The notes under the pieces are model-generated. The model did not search any database and had not been told where the DNA came from. It was given only the letters and a program-made list of their open reading frames with translations. The translations under genes were made by a program, and so were the position numbers. Shown piece after piece: positions 1 through 8,173 of a stretch of 64,000 bases of DNA. This DNA comes from Burkholderiales bacterium (GTDB lineage: Bacteria; Pseudomonadota; Gammaproteobacteria; Burkholderiales; Burkholderiaceae_C). Position 1 is the stretch's first letter, and each line of letters starts with the position of its first letter. The DNA is taken from contig CANJJE010000002.1 in assembly GCA_947474755.1 (NCBI GenBank), positions 1 through 64,000 on the forward strand, written 5' to 3'.

Positions 1-301
1 ACAGATGGATGTGGCGCGGCGCCAAGGGCTAACCCGTAGATGACGCCAGGAAAGACGCCTTTCGGCCGGGCCGTCCACGCCCAACAGACTTCGGCCTGCA
101 TCCAAAAGCAGGTTCAAGCGCTTCGGACGCTGCGTTCCGCCCCGGTTCTGCCGCGTTCGGGGTGCAAAAAGGGCGTTTGAAAAGCCTATCCTCGCGCCCA
201 TCGCCAGCGGCCGGACATCGGATGCCCGGGCGGGGCGCGGCGGATCCGCGATCGGGAGGGCGTGTGCGCCGGGCTGCGCGCAGTGGCGCGGGAAGCGCCC
301 G
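1..301. other. Non-coding leader region holding repeat copy 1
   Basis: No convincing gene is visible in this stretch. It carries the first copy of a direct repeat (about 64-193) and lies just past the 3' end of the PEP-CTERM gene on the minus strand. Open frames here have no recognisable domain. Confidence 0.5.
64..193. repeat. Direct repeat, copy 1
   Basis: Two blocks are shared with 1439-1600: one near 109-160 (starts AGGTTCAAGCGCTTCGG) and one at 166-193 (AAAAAGGGCGTTTGAAAAGC). A weaker shared segment, GGGCCGTCCA, comes before them. The copies differ by small insertions and substitutions and flank the PEP-CTERM gene in direct orientation. Confidence 0.75.
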
Positions 302-991
302 TCAGCAACGCTGGCGTCGCGCGACGGCTCCGATGCCCAGCAGCCCCAGTGCCATGAGTGCCCACGTGCCGGGTTCCGGAACCGGTGCCGTCATCATGCC
401 GTACTGGATGTGGTCGAGTTCGATGCCCCCCGCCAAATTGCTGACCCGGATCCTGAGGATGCCGCCTGGATCGGTGACACCCATGAATCGGTCCTCCTCG
501 GTGGTGCCCGAGAACAAACCATCGGGAATGCCGTTGAAGACCTGATCGACGATCTTCACGTCGTTGCCGTCGAACGCCTGAAAGGTGATGGCGCCGCCGC
601 CGTCGGTCCAGACGATGCCGAAGGCGGTCGGCAAGGGCCCACCGCCGACATAGGTGAAGCTGACCCCTGCGTTGCCGTCGCCCCTGAACCAGGATCGGCC
701 GTTGAAGCCCTTGCCATCGATGGCACCGTCGTCTGCATCGACGGAGTCGACGAGTTGCCCGTACTGGGAAAACCCGATGATCATGCCCTGGCTGGCCGCG
801 AGGCTGGGATGAACGCTGTTGTCCTCGAGGTCCTCAAGTACCAGCGGCGCGCCACCTTCGTAAAATGCGGCGGGGATGTCGGCCGAAGAAAGGTAGGGGG
901 TCGGGCCGAAGACGGCGGCGGCCCCGGCTTGTGATGTGCCGACGGTAGAAGAGATGGCGAGCAGGAGACCGATGAGTGAACGAGTGCGCAT
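302..991 (-). CDS. PEP-CTERM sorting-domain exported protein
   Basis: This 229-residue exported protein starts with a signal peptide ending near the AGAAA residues around position 25. It ends with the PEP-CTERM signal: VPEPGT, a hydrophobic segment (about 15 residues) and a basic tail containing ARRQR. Proteins with this tail are processed by exosortase/archaeosortase-type enzymes in bacteria that make exopolysaccharide. The middle shows no family I recognise and is rich in Gly and Asp. No exosortase is in the window, so the sorting enzyme must be elsewhere. The upstream region carries a 12-base palindrome, TCAAAATTTTGA, at 1007-1018, close to where a promoter would lie. Confidence 0.85.
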   Translation of the reverse strand: MRTRSLIGLLLAISSTVGTSQAGAAAVFGPTPYLSSADIPAAFYEGGAPLVLEDLEDNSVHPSLAASQGMIIGFSQYGQLVDSVDADDGAIDGKGFNGRSWFRGDGNAGVSFTYVGGGPLPTAFGIVWTDGGGAITFQAFDGNDVKIVDQVFNGIPDGLFSGTTEEDRFMGVTDPGGILRIRVSNLAGGIELDHIQYGMMTAPVPEPGTWALMALGLLGIGAVARRQRC

Positions 992-1438
992 GGGAATCTC
1001 ACAAAATCAAAATTTTGATAAGTCTTGCACGTGAGCCTCGGACAGCGCAAGTCCGTTGACAGTCGGGATGGTCGGGTCGGACCACGCCAACCCCATGTCG
1101 TCTCGACAAACCCTGCCCGGCAAAGGGGTCCTTTCCAGCCTGGAGGGGTTTTTCGGGCCTGAAAACGCCGCTTGCAGAGACAGGACGGGCGTGCGCCCGC
1201 CCGGGATCCCCGTGATCGAGAAGATCCTCACGCACCTGGGTCTGCAGGCCAGGGCCCCCTGGCGCCAGCCCGTGGCCAGGCGCTGCAAGCGATCTGACGT
1301 CGCCAACCCCAACCGTTCAGGCGACCCAGCGACACGGGCCGCTGGAGCCGCCCGCGTCCGAGAGTTTGCGGGACCGATGACAGCGGTCTGGGGACCCGTG
1401 ATAACCCTCGAAAAGCGACCCAAGCAGGACGACTCTCG

Positions 1439-1600
1439 GCTGGGCCGTCCAAACCCAACAGATCACCAACAGATCACCAACAGATCGCACCTGTCCCTAC
1501 AGGCAGGTTCAAGCGCTTCGGACGCTGCGTTTCGCCCCGGTTCTGCCGCGTTCGGGTTCCATTCGGGAAGGAAAAAGGGCGTTTGAAAAGCCTATCCTCA
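1439..1600. repeat. Direct repeat, copy 2
   Basis: Second copy of the repeat found at 64-193, longer by about 30 bases because of the inserted tandem unit and a short insertion near 1556-1571. The last block (AAAAAGGGCGTTTGAAAAGC, from 1572) is identical in both copies. Confidence 0.75.
1456..1488. repeat. 11-base tandem repeat, three units
   Basis: The unit CAACAGATCAC occurs twice without change and a third time as CAACAGATCGC, inside direct-repeat copy 2. Copy 1 has only one related CAACAG, so the array expanded after the copies separated. Confidence 0.7.
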
Positions 1601-1760
1601 CCCTGGTTTTCCGTTGACTCCGGGAAACGCCTGAACGACACGCAGCCGCAACGCGCAATTCTCGAGGGCGAGGGCATCTCCTCCGCGGACAGAGGACCGC
1701 GCGTCGCCGCTACCATTCGCGCCGACAGGTTCAAGCATGTTGCGCCCGGGGAGCTGGCTG

Positions 1761-2720
1761 ATGCGTAGCTACGTTGTAGCGATGGGGTGGGCTGCACTGG
1801 CCGCCCTCTTTCTGGCGGCGGCGCCGTCCCGCGCGGCCTCGCCGGATCGGACGTTGCCGTGGTCCACGGTCGAGGTGCAGGCGCCGCGCGTCGAATATCG
1901 AACGTTCGACAGCAGGGTCGTCGGCGTCAAGGTGAGCTATCACGCGTATGTTCCCAGGGCATACGCCGGCACGGCGGCGCGCTTTCCCGTGCTGTATTGG
2001 CTGCACGGGACGGAAGGAGGCGTCGCCGGCATTCGGCCCCTGGCCCGGTTCTTCGACGACGCCATCGAGGCCGGCAGGGTGCCGCCGATGATCGTCGTGT
2101 TCGTCAATGGCCTGCCACGGCGCCTGTGGGCCGACTCCAAGGATGGCGCCTCCCCGGTCGAGACGGTCTTCGTCACGGAAGTCATTCCTGACGTCGACCG
2201 GGTGTTCCGCACGAAGGCGGCGCGGGAAGGTCGCGTTCTCGAGGGCTTCAGCATGGGCGGCTACGGCGCGGCCCGCATCGGCTTGAAGTACCCGGACGTC
2301 TTCGCCGGCATGTCTATCCTGGCCGGCGGGCCGTTCGACCTCGAGTTTGCCGGGCCGGCCGCGCAACGCGATCCCGCCCTGCGAGGGCAGCTGCTGCGTG
2401 AGGTGTGCGGCAACGACATGGCGTATTTCAGGGCGATCAGCCCCACCGAGATACTCGCCGCGGGCGCGGCGGCCGCGCGTGCCGCGGGAACGGTCGTTCG
2501 CCTGGCGGTCGGCAGGCTCGACGCGACCTGGGACTTGAATCGCCGGTTCCACGAACGCATGCTCGAACTGGGCGTCGCGCACGAGTACATCGAGGTGCCG
2601 GGGGTCGGACACGACACCCGGGCCCTGCTCGAAGGCCTGGGCGTCGGCAATGGCAGGTTCTACCGGCGCTCGCTCGGGCTCGCCGACCGCCCGGCGGACG
2701 ATCGAGATTCCGTCAAGTGA
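1761..2720 (+). CDS. Secreted esterase, alpha/beta hydrolase (putative esterase family)
   Basis: The product is a 319-residue exported hydrolase. The start at 1761 is preferred over 1737 because GGGGAG lies seven bases upstream and the resulting N terminus (MRSYVVAMGWAALAALFLAA) is a clean signal peptide. The nucleophile elbow GFSMGG is at about residue 162-167 (Ser164), after an oxyanion-hole motif LHGTEGG near 81. A late EVPGVGHD near residue 277 gives the probable catalytic His. This arrangement fits the PF00756 putative esterase family (esterase D / feruloyl esterase type). The substrate cannot be read from sequence. It stands alone between repeat copy 2 and transposase debris. Confidence 0.8.
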   Translation: MRSYVVAMGWAALAALFLAAAPSRAASPDRTLPWSTVEVQAPRVEYRTFDSRVVGVKVSYHAYVPRAYAGTAARFPVLYWLHGTEGGVAGIRPLARFFDDAIEAGRVPPMIVVFVNGLPRRLWADSKDGASPVETVFVTEVIPDVDRVFRTKAAREGRVLEGFSMGGYGAARIGLKYPDVFAGMSILAGGPFDLEFAGPAAQRDPALRGQLLREVCGNDMAYFRAISPTEILAAGAAAARAAGTVVRLAVGRLDATWDLNRRFHERMLELGVAHEYIEVPGVGHDTRALLEGLGVGNGRFYRRSLGLADRPADDRDSVK

Positions 2721-3177
2721 TGGCGAGGGGGCGGAACAGGCCCATGCAATCGGTGAGACGTGGTCGCCGTGCATCGCCGACCTCGACACCTGGGAACGCG
2801 CCGTAACCCGGGGCGAGCTCTCTTTCGAGCCGGCGACACGGCCGCCCGCATCGGGCCGCCGGCCGTGGCGGCGTGCATGCGCGGCGCCGCGCTTGCCCCC
2901 GTGCTGCTGGTTCGGCTGGCGGACCGAACGCGCTGCGGCTGCCAGGCAAGTGCTGAGCAACTCGTCGTGAACCGGGGCTGTCGAGCGAAACTGGATCGAT
3001 GTGCATCATCGGTCGGATCGAGCTCGATCCGCGTCGCGGAGACCGGGCTGCTGCAAGCGATGGATCTCGCAACCTGCCAGTTGCCGTGATCGCCCGGAAA
3101 CCGGGCTCACCACTTCGGGAGCCTCGCGTGCAAGCCATCGGCCGGCAGCCCCAGCGGGCGCCGGATGGCCCCCTGTC

Positions 3178-3290
3178 CACTACGAACGCCACCGCCCGGA
3201 ACAGACCACGCTGTACCGCCTCGTGCAGCAGCATGCCGCGACGTTCTTCGCTCAGGCCGAAGACGCTGCCGGCGCAGACCTGCCCGCGCT
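3178..3290 (+). pseudogene. IS91-family transposase, N-terminal fragment
   Basis: Translation gives HYERHRPEQTTLYRLVQQHA followed by a Phe/Ala/Asp-rich stretch. This resembles the N terminus of the IS91/ISCR-like transposase group (family pattern RHRPEQ-x-LY-x-LV-x-QH). The similarity stops after about 36 codons, before the cysteine-rich zinc-binding region that should follow, and no start codon is in place. It is a dead 5' fragment. Confidence 0.6.
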
Positions 3291-3330
3291 AGGTGTGAAG
3301 CCGCAGAGGATTGTTTCCTGACGCGGTCAG

Positions 3331-3455
3331 GCCATGCATGAACGCATTGACGGCAGCGGCAACATCACCAGGTGGGTTGTGCTGTCGCGCCAGGCTGCCC
3401 TGCGCTTGACCACCACTTGCCCGGCGGCGTTGGTCTGCACAGTGCTGTTTCGTAT
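3331..3455 (-). pseudogene. IS91-family transposase, C-terminal fragment
   Basis: On the minus strand one frame reads VQTNAAGQVVVKRRAAWRDS followed by TTHLVMLPL. This resembles the late IS91 transposase motif K-x-x-x-R-D-G-T-T-H-x-x-x-x-P-L. It then hits a stop. Its orientation is opposite to the N-terminal fragment at 3178, so the element was rearranged or two insertions decayed here. Confidence 0.55.
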
Positions 3456-3646
3456 GCCAGCTCTCACCCTGCTTCACTCGAGCTCGCTCCGGCGCGTTAC
3501 CTTGGAAACTTCAAGATGCGCAAACTTGACCAGCGCCCAGCCGCGGCTGCTCCGGAGGCCCTACGGCTTCTTTTCACTGCCGCACTAGACGCATGGCTTG
3601 TCCAGCCGGTTGTTGACGCACTGCATTCCAGCTGACAGACCCGCCG

Positions 3647-5536
3647 CTAGGCTGCGGCCAGGACCGCGCGGCCGTCCAACTCGACCGATCTCTCGGCAGA
3701 CCCGTCGGACGCCTGCGATGCCACGAGCGTGGCGTACCAGCCACCTCGCGCAAGCAGCGCCTCGTGCGTGCCAGTCTCGATCACCTGCCCGCGCTCGATC
3801 ACTGCGATGCGATCGGCATCACGGACGGTGGCCATCCGGTGGGCGATGATGATGGCGGTGCGACCAGCGCAGAGTCGGCGCAGTGCAACGCGAATGCGCT
3901 GCTCGGTCTGCACGTCGACGGCAGAGGTGGCCTCGTCGAGGATCAGCACGGCCGGATCGGCCAGGTACGCCCGAACCAGGCAGACCAGTTGCCGCTGACC
4001 ATGGCTCAGATGGGCTCCCAGAGCCCCTACCTGCGTGAGATATCCCTGGGGTAATCGTTCGATCACCTCATGGACACCCAGATCCTGGGCGGCAGAGATC
4101 AGCGCCTCGATCGGAGCTCCAGGCCGGGCCAGTTGCAGGTTGTCTTTCACGCTGCCGGAGAACAACACGTTGTCCTGCAGCACCACGCCCACATGGCGGC
4201 GCAGCGTGGCCTGTGCAAGCTCGCGAACATCGACACCATCGAGCCACACGCGTCCTTGCTGGGCCTCGTAGAAGCGCGTCAGCAATTGCACCAGCGTGCT
4301 CTTGCCGTGCCCCGTGCGGCCCACGATGGCGAGCAGTTCACCGGCCTTCACCTCCAGCGACAGGCCTCGCAGAACGGGCTCTGAACGCTGAGCGTCATAG
4401 CGGAACACCACCTGCTCGAAGCAAACCTCGCCCCGCACAGCTGGCATGGGGTGCGGAACCACCGGATCCTCGATGTCCGGCCGGGTGTCCAGGAGCAGGA
4501 AGATGCGCTGCGCCGACGCGGCACCGTTGGTGTACTTCTCGAACAGATCCGACAGTTCCTGCAGCGGGCCCAGGAAAAGCTGCACATAAAACAGGCTGGC
4601 CGCGAGTTCACCGAAGGTAAGACGTCCCAGCGCCATTTCCCGCGCACCGACCACCAGCAGCAATGCGGTACCGACAGCAGTCAGCAGGCCGGCGAATGGC
4701 GCAAACCACCCTGACGTGACATGGTTGCGTATCAGCGAATCGGCAAAGTCCTTCAGCAGCACGCGGTAGCGGGCGCGATTGCGCGGCTCCTGCGCTGTCT
4801 GTTGGAGGACGCGCACGCCGGAAACTGTTTCCACCAGGTGAGCCGTGAACCGGGCTCGGTTCTCGGCCACCCGCGCATGGTTGCGCTGCGACACCCGCTT
4901 GAATGACGCACTGGCCAACAGCAGCGCAGGCACCAGCACCACCAGCGCGGCCAGCAGCATGGGCGAGAGCCACCACAGCAGCACTGCGGCGACGATGCAG
5001 CGTAAAAGCGCGGAGAGCAGTTCGGGCGGGCCCTGGACGATCAAGGGCTCGAGCGAGTCAACATCCCGATCGATGCGGGAGATGATGCGCCCAGCCTTTG
5101 TCCGGTCGAAGTAGCCAATGGAAAGCGATTGAACATGGGCGAACACCCGAACGCGCAAGCTATTCAGGATGCGCCCGGCAGCCATGCCGGCAAGGTACTG
5201 CGAGCCGCCAGCCAAGCCGAAGCGCGCTGCCCAGGCCAGCAGCAGACCAATGACCGCCCACGCGATCACCTGGCTGTGCACGACCCACGCTCCTTCGGAA
5301 GAGCGCAGCAATCCTTCGTCGAGTGCGACTCGAACAAACCACGGCCGCGCAAAGCTGGCAGCCACGACAGCCAACTCCAGCAAGACCGCACCCGTGATGG
5401 CCCAGCACACGGGCCGCATCAGAGGCAGCAGGCGACCGAGCATGCCTCGATCAAGCTTCTGCCTGGCGAGCAACTGCTCGAGCTCGATGTCCGAGAGAAC
5501 CCGCGTGGCAGACAGGCTGTCAGTGGCCATCGGCAT
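3647..5536 (-). CDS. ABC exporter half-transporter, catalytically canonical NBD
   Basis: This 629-residue protein has an N-terminal six-helix exporter domain (about 40-330) fused to a nucleotide-binding domain (about 370-600). The NBD has Walker A GRTGHGKST, Walker B VLILDEATS with the catalytic Glu, and an H-loop IAHR. Its signature is LSHGQRQ, changed from LSGGQ. The gene overlaps the upstream exporter gene by 17 bases, so the two are co-translated and should form a heterodimer. The altered signature pairs with the degenerate Walker B of the partner, as in asymmetric exporters of the TM287/288 and BmrCD type. An alternative start is at 5530. Substrate unknown; position at the end of the organosulfur operon suggests export of a product or toxic intermediate. 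Confidence 0.85.
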   Translation of the reverse strand: MPMATDSLSATRVLSDIELEQLLARQKLDRGMLGRLLPLMRPVCWAITGAVLLELAVVAASFARPWFVRVALDEGLLRSSEGAWVVHSQVIAWAVIGLLLAWAARFGLAGGSQYLAGMAAGRILNSLRVRVFAHVQSLSIGYFDRTKAGRIISRIDRDVDSLEPLIVQGPPELLSALLRCIVAAVLLWWLSPMLLAALVVLVPALLLASASFKRVSQRNHARVAENRARFTAHLVETVSGVRVLQQTAQEPRNRARYRVLLKDFADSLIRNHVTSGWFAPFAGLLTAVGTALLLVVGAREMALGRLTFGELAASLFYVQLFLGPLQELSDLFEKYTNGAASAQRIFLLLDTRPDIEDPVVPHPMPAVRGEVCFEQVVFRYDAQRSEPVLRGLSLEVKAGELLAIVGRTGHGKSTLVQLLTRFYEAQQGRVWLDGVDVRELAQATLRRHVGVVLQDNVLFSGSVKDNLQLARPGAPIEALISAAQDLGVHEVIERLPQGYLTQVGALGAHLSHGQRQLVCLVRAYLADPAVLILDEATSAVDVQTEQRIRVALRRLCAGRTAIIIAHRMATVRDADRIAVIERGQVIETGTHEALLARGGWYATLVASQASDGSAERSVELDGRAVLAAA

Positions 5537-7373
5537 CCAGACCCATCAACTCGCGGTAGGCGGCCTCTCGCCCAGCCAGATCGGCATGCGTCCCCTGCGC
5601 CACGATGCGGCCTGCCGAAAGCAGAAGCACTCGGTCGGCACGCTCCAGCGCACTGCGCCGATTGCTGATCAGCAAGACAGCCGGGGCAGCCTGACCGGCC
5701 CCGTTCAGATGGCGAAGGCCGTCGAGGATGCGCCGCTCGGTCAACGCATCCAGCGCGCTGGTCGAGTCATCGAGCACCAGCACTGCGGGCCGGGCGAGTA
5801 GCGCCCGCGCCAGGCACAAGCGCTGTCGCTGACCGCCTGACAGTGTCACGCCGCGATCACCCAGCCTGGTGTCCAGGCCCTCGGGAAAATCGTTGACGAA
5901 CTCGTCGGCCTGCGCCCACTTGAGCGCCTCGCGCAACTCGTCGTCGGTTGCTCCCGGTGATGCCAATCGCAGGTTGTCCGCCAGAGAATCGGAGAACAGA
6001 AAGTTTTCCTGAGGCACGACCTGCACACGACGGCGAAAGGCAGCCAGATCCAGCGAGCGCAGATCGACCCAGCAATCTCCACGGCCCGCAAGCAGCGTCC
6101 CGTCCTGCGGATCGGCTAAACGTGGGAACAGTCCGGCCAGCGTGCTCTTGCCAGAACCCGTAGCTCCCACCACAGCCACAAGTTCGCCGGGTTGCACACT
6201 GAGAGAGACGTCCTCCAGTACTGGATGGCCGCCGCCAGGCGGCAATACGCGCACGCCCTCGAGATGGATTCCGAAGTCCCCATCCGGTGGTGGCACGTCG
6301 CCACTCGTGATGGCCGGCGGCTCATCGAGAAGCTCCCAGATGCGAGCGGCCGAAGAGCGGGCATCTGCATAGGTCTTGATGACGCGTCCGATGCCCTCGA
6401 TGCGCAACACCAGCATGTTGACCATCAGCAATGACGCCAGCAGTTCACCGAGGTTCAGCGAACCCCGTGAGACAAGCACCACGCCCCAGCCCAACACCCA
6501 CACCTGACCAAATCCGACCAGCATTTGAGGCAAAGGAATTCGCTTCGCTGCATAGGCCAAAGCGGATTCCGTCAGCTGCTTGAAGCGATCCACCTGGGCA
6601 GCGAAACGATCCACCCGATCGGCTTCTAACGAGAAGGCCTTGATCACGCGAACACCATGCACGCCTTCGCTCAGGTCCTGGTTGACGGCGTCATAGGCAG
6701 CTCCTACGGCACGGTCCAGCTGAACCAACACATCGGCCTGGCGCAGCAGCAACCACAGCGCGCCCGCGGTCAGCACCAAGGGAACGAGTCCCAGTGTGGG
6801 GTGGTACCAGAACAGGAACGCCATCGCGGCAATGACGACGAACATCGAATCAATGCCCTGGCGCCAGAAGCTTGTCAGCGCATCGCGCAACTTGTCGGCA
6901 TCGCGTGTGGTGCGCGTGATCATCTCGCCTGCACCGTGCTGCCAGTGGTAGCCAAGATGCAGCACCTGCACCTTCTGGAAGATGGATTCACGCAAAGTGC
7001 TCAGCAAACGCTGCTGAATCACGAGCCCGACGATGGCAGCCAGGTACTGAAGCGCAGCGCGACCGAAGGCCACGGCCGACAGGACGCCCAGCCACAGCAG
7101 TGCGGGCCCGAGGTCGAGCCCGCCCCCCGGCAGCGCGACCACCGCACGCCCGTCTTGAACGTCGTGGATGGCGCGGCCCAGCAACCACTGTTGCAGTGCC
7201 AGCGCCCCACTGATCAGCGCATAGATCGCCAGCGTGATGAAGAAGCGCCACGGCGTCGCGCGGTACAACAGCAGGCAGCGCAGCAGCGGCCAGCGGCGAA
7301 GAGCCGGCGACGGTGCGTCGAAGGTATCCGCTGCCGGGCTGCCATGGGCCGCGCCAGTCAAAGTGTGTGACAT
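5520..7373 (-). CDS. ABC exporter half-transporter, degenerate NBD
   Basis: This 617-residue membrane-NBD fusion is the partner of the protein encoded at 3647-5536. Walker A GATGSGKST and signature LSGGQRQ are intact. However, Walker B is VLVLDDSTS, with Asp instead of the catalytic Glu, and the H-loop reads ISNR instead of IAHR, so the switch His is missing. Its own site should bind but not hydrolyse ATP efficiently, and its intact signature completes the working site of the partner. It starts 21 bases after the aldolase-like gene and is therefore probably part of the same long minus-strand operon. Substrate unknown. Confidence 0.85.
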   Translation of the reverse strand: MSHTLTGAAHGSPAADTFDAPSPALRRWPLLRCLLLYRATPWRFFITLAIYALISGALALQQWLLGRAIHDVQDGRAVVALPGGGLDLGPALLWLGVLSAVAFGRAALQYLAAIVGLVIQQRLLSTLRESIFQKVQVLHLGYHWQHGAGEMITRTTRDADKLRDALTSFWRQGIDSMFVVIAAMAFLFWYHPTLGLVPLVLTAGALWLLLRQADVLVQLDRAVGAAYDAVNQDLSEGVHGVRVIKAFSLEADRVDRFAAQVDRFKQLTESALAYAAKRIPLPQMLVGFGQVWVLGWGVVLVSRGSLNLGELLASLLMVNMLVLRIEGIGRVIKTYADARSSAARIWELLDEPPAITSGDVPPPDGDFGIHLEGVRVLPPGGGHPVLEDVSLSVQPGELVAVVGATGSGKSTLAGLFPRLADPQDGTLLAGRGDCWVDLRSLDLAAFRRRVQVVPQENFLFSDSLADNLRLASPGATDDELREALKWAQADEFVNDFPEGLDTRLGDRGVTLSGGQRQRLCLARALLARPAVLVLDDSTSALDALTERRILDGLRHLNGAGQAAPAVLLISNRRSALERADRVLLLSAGRIVAQGTHADLAGREAAYRELMGLDADGH

Positions 7374-7394
7374 CAGCGCGCCGTGTTGCGACGG

Positions 7395-8087
7395 TCAGCC
7401 CTTGCGATTGGCCAGGAACGTGTCCAAGGCGCCTGCAGGCAAGGACTGCGCGCCACCCAGCAGCTTCGCGTAGACACCGATCTCGGCAGCCTCCTCGAGG
7501 CTGTTCAGCAACCCGGCGACTTCGAGCAGTCCCTTGCTTCCCCAGGTGAACAGGCCCCGGTTGCGCAGCAGCACCGCGGGTGCTGCAGGATGCTGGCGCA
7601 GCGACTTGACGATCGGTTCGGGCGCATAGCGTGGGGCCCAGTCACCGAGCGGAATGATCTCGACGCCGGCACGCTTGGCGACAGACCAGTAGCTGATCTC
7701 GAACGGCTTGTGCGCAATGGCGTGCGCGGTCAGATACGGCGAGTGGGTATGCAAGGCTGCGTTGATGTCCGCGCGCTCGCCGAAGATGGCGCTGTAAACG
7801 CCGATCACCTCCTTGAGTCCCTTCGTCATCTCGCCCTCGTGGTGCGTGCCATCGAAGCCGACCAGCACGGTCGCTCCATCGCCCCCGAGCACGAATTTGT
7901 CTTCGCCCGGAACTCGGATCGCGGCATTGAATGCACCTCGTCCGCGGGTGGACAGCGAACCCCATTCCTTCAGCAGGCGATGGGCTTCGGCGATTTCATA
8001 GCGGGACTTCTGGGCGAAGTCGGACAGCTCCTTGCGGGGAAGAACGGACACGGTGGCCGCAGTGGCGAGCGCTTGTGCAGTGGTCAT
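7395..8087 (-). CDS. Class II aldolase/adducin-family protein
   Basis: The product is 230 residues long and has the class II aldolase / ribulose-5-phosphate 4-epimerase fold signature. HTH at residues 113-115 supplies two of the usual Zn-binding histidines, with an acidic segment EGEMTKG near 84. The third histidine, normally in the NHG motif, is replaced: the sequence reads LLRNRGLFTWG (Arg177). Metal binding and retro-aldol chemistry may therefore be altered or lost. The ribosome-binding site GGAGCACTCTCC lies just before the start. It follows the third SsuD-like monooxygenase gene and precedes the exporter pair. A role in processing the carbonyl product of desulfonation is possible but unproven. 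Confidence 0.75.
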   Translation of the reverse strand: MTTAQALATAATVSVLPRKELSDFAQKSRYEIAEAHRLLKEWGSLSTRGRGAFNAAIRVPGEDKFVLGGDGATVLVGFDGTHHEGEMTKGLKEVIGVYSAIFGERADINAALHTHSPYLTAHAIAHKPFEISYWSVAKRAGVEIIPLGDWAPRYAPEPIVKSLRQHPAAPAVLLRNRGLFTWGSKGLLEVAGLLNSLEEAAEIGVYAKLLGGAQSLPAGALDTFLANRKG

Positions 8088-8173
8088 GGAGAGTGCTCCT
8101 GGGTGAGTGGCGGCCGGGCTTCGGCCGATGGGTGTGGGCGCCAGAGTGGCACCATGAAGGCTTCGCGAGGTGA

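Larger units (their letters stand above)
992..1760. other. Intergenic region with repeat copy 2 and a short tandem repeat
   Basis: No supported gene lies here. The stretch holds the probable promoter of the PEP-CTERM gene (AT-rich around 1005-1022), three tandem copies of an 11-base unit at 1456-1488, and the second copy of the long direct repeat (1439-1600). A GGGGAG ribosome-binding site at 1748-1753 serves the next gene. Confidence 0.5.
2721..3646. other. Gene-poor stretch with transposase debris
   Basis: No intact gene is supported between the esterase and the ABC exporter. Two short segments match IS91-family transposase in opposite orientations (3178-3290 plus, 3331-3455 minus); they are listed separately. 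The rest shows nothing I recognise. Confidence 0.5.

Noticed and set aside
1047-1061. Sigma-54-like site upstream of the PEP-CTERM gene (minus strand TGTCAACGGACTTGC)
   Set aside because: The nearly invariant GG of the -24 element is missing (GT instead), so it was not called.
8147-8162. TGGCACC...GGC on the plus strand before the aldolase-like gene
   Set aside because: Wrong orientation for the minus-strand gene, and the TTGC element is absent.
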